Below, piece by piece: positions 57,991 through 64,000 of a DNA stretch of 64,000 bases (position 1 is its first letter; each line of letters begins with the position of its first letter). Origin of the DNA: Aquatica leii. Taxonomy: Eukaryota > Arthropoda > Insecta > Coleoptera > Lampyridae. The DNA lies in the NCBI GenBank assembly GCA_035610365.1, contig CM069433.1:53558487-53622486 (forward strand). The letters run 5' to 3'. Made by a program: the position numbers and the translations under genes. The notes beneath the pieces were generated by a model that was not told where the DNA came from, did not search any database, and saw nothing but the letters and a program-made list of their open reading frames with translations.

Positions 57991-58522
57991 AATTACGGAT
58001 ATAATAATATATTAGCATTTAACACACTCCAAGTCCAAGAATATATCGTCATAGTACACAGAGACTTTTAACATCGGTGAATAATTATGTACATATCAGA
58101 CATATATATCTATATATGATTGTATCCGTGGAATAGCACATAAAATATCATATTTAATATAATTTTTTTCCATAATTTTTAACTTCATGTATCTATACCT
58201 ATTTTTTTAAATAAAGGTAAACTAAGAAATTGCAATGATAACCTTTTTCTACCACATTAATTCGAGCAAAACATTTTCGACAAATTGTAGTTTGAGGAAC
58301 TTGTATTTTCTAAAAAGCTACAATCGAGCAATTTCTTTTTAGAGCAATTGCATTCGAAGAGTTTGTCGGAGACAAAATCCAAGAAAGCCATAGATTTGAC
58401 TATGTTTAATTCGAAAAAGCAAGTTTCTTAAAACACTCGATAAGCTTCTAAATCAAATAATATGAACAATTCTAAAATATAAAATAAATTTTGTTTATGT
58501 TTAGTTTACACTTTAAATTCTA
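57991..58522. other. AT-rich spacer, nothing recognised
   Basis: Between the MULE remnant and the Tc1/mariner element. It ends with TA (58521-58522), the target site of the latter. Confidence 0.5.
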
Positions 58523-60033
58523 TACAGGGTGTCCCACGAAGTACTGTACATACTGAAATGTTATGTTCCTTAGGTCAATTTAAGTAGAAAACGTCCTATA
58601 AACATAGGTCTAATTCGCCATAGTTACACATATACAAGCGTTCAAAGTTTATAAATGCTCCCACATTTTTTGAAAATTATTATTATTGAAAACAGAAAAT
58701 TGAACTACAAAACAAACATTAAAAAAAACAAACAAAAAAAAATCACATCAAATGTTCAAAATCACCTCCTTCGGCATTAATACAACGACGACTGTGATCT
58801 AAAATGGACCGAGTAGCCGCTCGAAGCACCTGCTGGTTGTTCCCTGTTTGTTGACACACATTTAGGATACGCTGTATTAGTTCAGCTTTGGTATTAACTT
58901 TTACCTCGTATACTAAACTTTTTACATGACCCTACAGATAGAAGTCCAAAGGTGTGAGATCGGGGCGATCTCGGTGGCCAAGCATGCGGACCTCCACGCC
59001 CAATCCACCTATTGGGGTCAGCAACATTTAGATATTCGGTCACATGCCGACTAAAATGTGGAGGAACTGCATCATGTTGCAGAAACATTTGTTGTCTTGT
59101 TAGTAAAGGTACTTCTTCCAAAAACGGTTGCAATTTATTCCGCAAAACGTTAGCATATGCTTCTCCTGTCAGACGTTCCTCAAAGAAAAAAGGTCCAATA
59201 AGTTGATCGTCAATCATGCCACACCATACGTTAACAGAAAATCTGCGCTGAAAGTTAGTTTCTGTTGTGTATTTTGATATGACCACAAATGAGAATTACG
59301 TGTATTGTTCACTCCATCTCTAGTAAATTGGGCCTCGTCGCTAAATAAAATGAATGGAACTAATTGTGGATTTACCTGTAGCCAGTGGCAGAAATTCAAC
59401 CGGGCAGCAAAATCTCCAGGTTCCAGATGCTGAAAAATGTTCGCCATACTGACATACGGGGGAGTCCCGTTCGAGAAGAAATTCTTCTAGTACTCAACCC
59501 TGGACTCCGATCAACCATCTGTAAAATGTTTTCCTGCTCATTCACATTTAATTGCACAGGAACGGTCAGATCTTGTTGAAACTGATGGAAATGAACCATG
59601 AGTCCGTACATGTTGAAACACAAAAGAAAAGGTTTGGTGATTTAGCACCCTCCTGTTGGGAAATATTCGTTCATACTCCCTAACGGCAGATCTCGCATTT
59701 CCATCACAAAATCCATAAATGTAAATGATATCAGCATACCCTTCGTTAGAAAAATCAGAAGGCATTTTGCATTTAAATTACACTTCATTTAATAAAATCA
59801 ACTGTGACATTAGTAGAAAAGAAAGCAATAAATGACATATTGTTCGGCTTTTGTTTCCCAGTTGACTAAGAATAATTAATTTTCAAAAAATGTGTGATCA
59901 GTTATAAACTTTGAACGCTTGTATCTGTGTAACTATGGCAAATTGGACCTATGTTTATAGGGCGTTTTCTACTTAAATTGACCTAAGGAACATACCATTT
60001 CAGTATGTACAGTACCTCGTAGGACACCCTGTA
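58523..60033 (-). mobile_element. Tc1/mariner superfamily element with long terminal inverted repeats
   Basis: It starts TACAGGGTGTCC and ends GGACACCCTGTA, flanked by TA on both sides (58521-58522, 60034-60035). The inverted repeats run about 131 bp (58523-58653 and 59903-60033) with a modest number of mismatches. TA targets and the transposase between them place it in Tc1/mariner. Total 1511 bp. Confidence 0.9.
58860..59765 (-). pseudogene. Tc1/mariner transposase with DUF4817-like N-terminus, broken
   Basis: Minus strand, four overlapping pieces. 59765-59538 is the N-terminal helix-turn-helix part (YADIIYIYGFCDGNARSAV, DUF4817-like). 59620-59396 is the second HTH region. 59447-59214 has LEPGDFAARLNFCHWL and FSDEAQFTRDG with the first Asp. 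59286-58894 has VNVWCGMI, GPFFFE, LQHDAVPPHF with the second Asp, and WIGRGG...WPPRSP. The third acidic residue falls just after a one-base frameshift. Restoring frame gives DLTPLDFY about 36 residues after the second Asp, followed by a stop where Trp is expected. At least four frameshifts; inactive. Confidence 0.85.
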
Positions 60034-61399
60034 TATGAAAGTATGAATTTACATTTTAATAAATGTTAATAAAAAACATGAGTAGCTACTTTGGAATAGT
60101 TTGTTGTATATAGAACAAAACTTTTGTGCTTTTGCAATGAGTAATACAAATTTAAACAGCAAGCATTAAATTACATTTTTTATTCTGTCAACGTATTTTA
60201 GATATGCTCATATTTAAAATTTTAATATCAAATCAAGCATAGTCTACTGTAGTTAAGTATTGCAATATGATAAATTGATGTGTAAAATTGAAAACATAGT
60301 TTAAAACTAAAATATATCTAATTTGTTTGTTATTTAATAAAGTTTACAAGAACAAAAGTATGTTGTTTTGTTTTGTTGGCAACGAAAAACAAGCACTTAA
60401 TCTCGTTCTACGTGGATTGTTTCTTAGAGTTGTGTAAATATAATTAGAACTGGGTCGACGATACAAAATAGAAGTTCAAATCAATATTTCGACGTATTGG
60501 TATTCTAATAGGTATAATTAATAACCAGTAAACAATTTTAAAAACTATATGATTTGTGTACCCAAAATTTATTTTCAGATTTTTTTTTATTTTCAGATTT
60601 TATTGTTACAAAAGTTAAAAACAAAAATAATATTTAACCTTTATGTTATAAAATTCTCAGTTATATAATTTATACGAGTGTGTATTTACAAATACAGGTC
60701 ATGAGTGGCACTAGTACAAAAAACAGTTTATCAAAAAAGCCTCATAAAGTATAAAAAGTAATCTCAAAAATAATACAGTCAAAAATCGGATTTAATTAGC
60801 AAAAAATTAAAAATTTTCTCTATTTAATTTTCAGTATTTAAACAATCAACATACCACTGCAAAAGCATTATCGTGTGAAGTCGGCTTATCGACACAGAAT
60901 GTGATTTTATAAACGTTTTTTTGCAACGGTACAGCTCAATGTAAAAAGTTTTAGGTTGTTTATTGCCTATAATTGTTTTAGATTTTTTTAAGATACAGAG
61001 TTAAGCACGAATACTAAGGATGTTTCTAGTATGTTATTATCGTAGTTTATTGACATGTTAACAATTTCTTTGAGTAATCTCCAAAGGCTATAGTTTTGAA
61101 TGTATTGAAAAGGAATATAAATACACAGAATTTGTAGATTTGCAAATTAAGTATTATTGTGTAACACGTGTAATTATGCATTTAATAACAGTTATTCGTA
61201 GATTTTTTATACGCGAGTCTGCTAGGCACGTTTAAGTTCAGATTCTACTACTGATATATTATTGTTTTCAGTTATTGTATACGCAATGTAAATGTTATAC
61301 GTATCTAAGAAAGAGTATGACTAAAATTACTGTTACACGTAATGCACAATTTTAATAAAATTAATTAATCATCGTTTGAAGAAAAATAATCATTTTCAT
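60034..61399. other. AT-rich stretch, nothing recognised
   Basis: No gene, RNA or repeat structure identified between the Tc1/mariner element and the minus-strand LINE. Confidence 0.5.
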
Positions 61400-63640
61400 A
61401 TTTATCCTTATCATAATTATTTTTTTTATTCTTTACCTCACTCAAGCACATTTGAAGCAATTTACATTCTTTTCTTTCTTTCAATTATTCTTCGTAACAC
61501 ATTGCTCTCTTTCCCGCCTGGACTTTTATCTTTTCTAACTTAATTTTCTTTTCTACTATGTACCCTGGCGTCTCTCTTTCAAGTCCTAACGTTTATTTCC
61601 AGTATTTTTCTTGCATTTCCTACAATTTCTCTCATTCCTTCCACCCCCATATTTCCACCCTGTACATTATCACACTCTTAATTAATTTGTAAAACAAGCA
61701 TCTTCTTGCTTCTATTTGCTTTCTAAATCAATTCTTTTATACTCCACACCCCATTACTACTCCTCTACTCTGTTGCCCCATCAACGATATTTCTAAATCC
61801 TCTAAAAACTAAGTGGGCACCCTTGCCTTAATCTTTTATTTGGCCAAAAAGCTGCACTAAACTTTCCATCTATTCTTACTTTGCACTTTGTCTCATTGTA
61901 TATTTCCTCTATATTCTTAACTAGTTCTTCCTATATCTGTTTCTTTCTTAATATATTCCATAATTTACTTCTATTTACATTATCAAACGCTGCTTTTATA
62001 TCCAAAAATAACGCAAAAACTTTTCTTCTCTTTACTTTTAGTTCTTTGTTTACTATCTGTTTTAATATGTATACATTATCTAATGCTCTTCTCCCTTTTC
62101 TAAATCCTGCCAGTCTGGTAAGATCTTTTTTCCTCTATTTCTTACTCCAGTCTTTTTTGCAAAATTGTCATATAAATCTTATATCCCACATTTGCCACGC
62201 TTATACCTCTATAGTTTTTTACCTCTTTTCTGTCTTCTCCTTTGTAAACTGGGCATATACAATTTTCTTTATTCTTTTTTTCGTTTATTCTTCTGTATAT
62301 TTCCATTGTTCTCTTTGCGTCCCATCCGTTCCTTCTGCTTTTCCTTTTTTTATTTTTAATCTTTCTTCTATTTCTCCTTTCTGTATATCCGTTCTGTTCC
62401 TTCCTTTTGTTATCCTTTCTGTTACAAATTTACCCTTCCTCTCTTCTTCTCTTCTAAGACTTTTACGCAATATTCTCTTCATTTTTTCATATCAATTTGT
62501 ATCCCTCTTTTTTTCTAATTTCTTTCCTTATTCAAAAAGCTCCATATGCCTCCTTTATTTCTTAACATATTTATTTAACCCTCTAATTCTTTACTGTATT
62601 CTTTTTTTTTTCTTTTCTATATTGTGATTTTAATCTTTTATTTTCTTTTTCTACCACCTCTTTTCTCTACAGTATTTTATGTTTTTTTTACTCTTTCCTT
62701 TACTCCTTCCTCCTCTAATTTTTTCCTATAAATCTCAATATTTTATCTGTTTATATCTTTTTCTTTCCCCAAGCTGTGTTTGAATTTTTTTCCAACTTGT
62801 TAGCCTTGTTTATAATGGTTGATAGTCTGAATCAACCTTTTCCTCTATTTTAAATTTTTTTATTTCCTTCAAAACTTCTCTAGTAACCATTACATAATCT
62901 GTTATAGATTCTCCCCTTTCACCTATATATGTATATTCTCCTCTATTAGCTTCCTCCATATATCCGTTGAGTACAGTCTACCCATTCTCCTCACACAACT
63001 CCAATAACTCTCTACATTGTATGTCTTATCTAACGTTATTCCTTTTATTTCCTCCCCATTCACTATCATACCCACACCTTCTCCAAAATTCGCGGTTAAA
63101 TTTCCACCTATTATTAACTTTCTTCTCTGCTCTTCAATTAGTAGCTGTTTCAAGTTCCTTATTGTATGTTTTATTTCTTGACCGTTATTACTCTTGCTTT
63201 TTATTCTTTTCTTTTTCTACCACCCATTTTTCTCCCGATATTGTACCCCATTGCGCTCTTCCTTTTTTCTTTTCTTGTCACGAACTGTACCTTCCATTTC
63301 TATCCTTCTGGTAAAGTTACTTTTCATCTTTCCTTTTTTTCTCTTCCAGCCATATTTCAACTTAACCTACAATGTCAAACCTTTCTATATGCCCCCATTT
63401 TTCATCGTTTGTCCCCTTTATTTCTAGTTTTTTGGCTTCCTTCTCTCTAATTTTTTTTACGTTCAGTGCGTTTCTTTACCATCAACCTATAATTTCATAA
63501 ACCCTATTTTTGTTTTTTTCCTTCTTCCTTTAGTTTTCTTCCTTCTATTCTTATATTTTTTGTACTTCTCTTTCCACTGCGGTCATATCTTCATTTATAA
63601 ATATCCTTGTTCCCCTTAGCCTTCCTTTTTTCTATAAAAT
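61400..63640 (-). pseudogene. LINE, second copy of the purine-rich family (endonuclease and RT)
   Basis: On the minus strand, from high to low coordinates: FDIVG...EIWLEE (endonuclease start, near 63400-63340), REKKGRAQWG-like, then RKLIIGGNLTANFGE (where GDFNA is usual) and TLDKTYNVES (63153-62923). The RT follows: KKGKAEGTDG (near 62340), VYKGEDRKEVKNYRGIS and YKIY (near 62250-62180), QTG and FGYK segments, QGCPLS near 61830, then a jump to the C-terminal part (IMYRVEIWGWKE, LGLEREMPGYIVE near 61670-61540). The YADD palm segment appears deleted. Many frameshifts. The plus strand is correspondingly C/T-rich, which produces long but meaningless open frames there. Confidence 0.7.
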
Positions 63641-64000
63641 GTTAGTAAAAATGTAATGCAAGAGAAAGCTTTAATAAAATACAAAATTGTTTTTAGAAAA
63701 GATTATTTTAAGTTAGAATAAAATCGAAGAATTTTAAATAAACAAGCAAAAATATAATTAGAAACTTCTAAGCAGTTAGATAATTAATTTGTAAATTGTT
63801 ACAGAAGTGGAAACGTTAACAAGCTGATTTTATAATCGCGTAAATAAGTTTTGAACATACCACTGGCTAAAACCACAACATATAACATTGTAAAGTAAAC
63901 AATGCTAATGCAAATGTGAAAATTTCACCAGAGTGAACCACTAAACGGCCGTTTCGCCTCTTTGGTACTGCTCAACAGTGGCAAAACACTTCCACAAATG
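63641..64000. other. AT-rich end of window, nothing recognised
   Basis: No gene or repeat recognised up to the window edge. Confidence 0.5.

Noticed and set aside
61881..62627. Plus-strand frame of 248 codons looking like a multi-pass membrane protein
   Set aside because: Same artefact: the C/T-rich antisense of the minus-strand LINE copy. Hydrophobic composition follows from base composition.
22840..63640. CRISPR arrays, prokaryotic operons or phage-like modules
   Set aside because: None: no regularly spaced repeats, no ribosome-binding-site-led gene strings; gene structure and elements are animal-type.

Overview
This window is insect-like nuclear DNA, strongly AT-rich. It is gene-poor and filled with transposable elements of nearly every animal class. 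The evidence for an insect is the set of element families (arthropod-type Ty3/gypsy, piggyBac, Transib, Tc1/mariner with a DUF4817-like N-terminus, Penelope-like, MULE, and an APE/RT LINE family) plus one host gene with very short introns (53 and 54 nt). Introns that short fit beetles and some other insects, but I cannot name the species.

Layout. 1-12340: Ty3/gypsy element A, cut by the left window edge inside its 5' LTR. It carries gag, a -1 frameshift signal and pol, and about 3.4 kb of gag-tail/protease/pol is duplicated in tandem. 12880-16394: a Penelope-terminus-like inverted repeat with a hammerhead-like motif, a decayed Transib (RAG1-related) transposase and a possible solo LTR. 16395-22839: AT-rich DNA with small inverted-repeat elements. 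22840-29345: a purine-rich LINE copy split by a piggyBac-like element (25132-27940), which itself carries a ~440 bp insertion. 31490-32472 (minus): the 3' part of a short-chain dehydrogenase/reductase gene, the only convincing host gene. 32473-44214: AT-rich DNA with a 60 bp palindrome, a mariner scrap and a TG-rich repeat unit. 44215-54390: Ty3/gypsy element B, complete, with equal-length and apparently identical LTRs and a 4 bp target duplication. 55074-56675: 3' part of a Penelope-like element (minus) with a hammerhead-like motif, abutting a relative of the insertion found in the piggyBac. 56975-57990: MULE remnant. 58523-60033: Tc1/mariner element with ~130 bp terminal repeats. 61400-63640: second copy of the purine-rich LINE family, minus strand.

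Function. The two gypsy elements share one expression scheme: a 467-residue Gag, then a canonical slippery heptamer, an 8-9 nt spacer and a hairpin with an 8 nt loop, which would shift ribosomes -1 into Pro-RT-RNaseH-IN. Element B looks competent. Element A cannot make full Pol because of a nonsense codon between protease and RT in both tandem copies and a frameshift inside the second integrase. The other elements are broken. I see no operon-like or defence-type gene system. The most unusual items are the tandemly amplified pol with its Pol-Gag fusion frame, the paired frameshift signals, the long GC-rich tracts between pol and 3' LTR, and the SDR whose catalytic Tyr-Lys motif is replaced.
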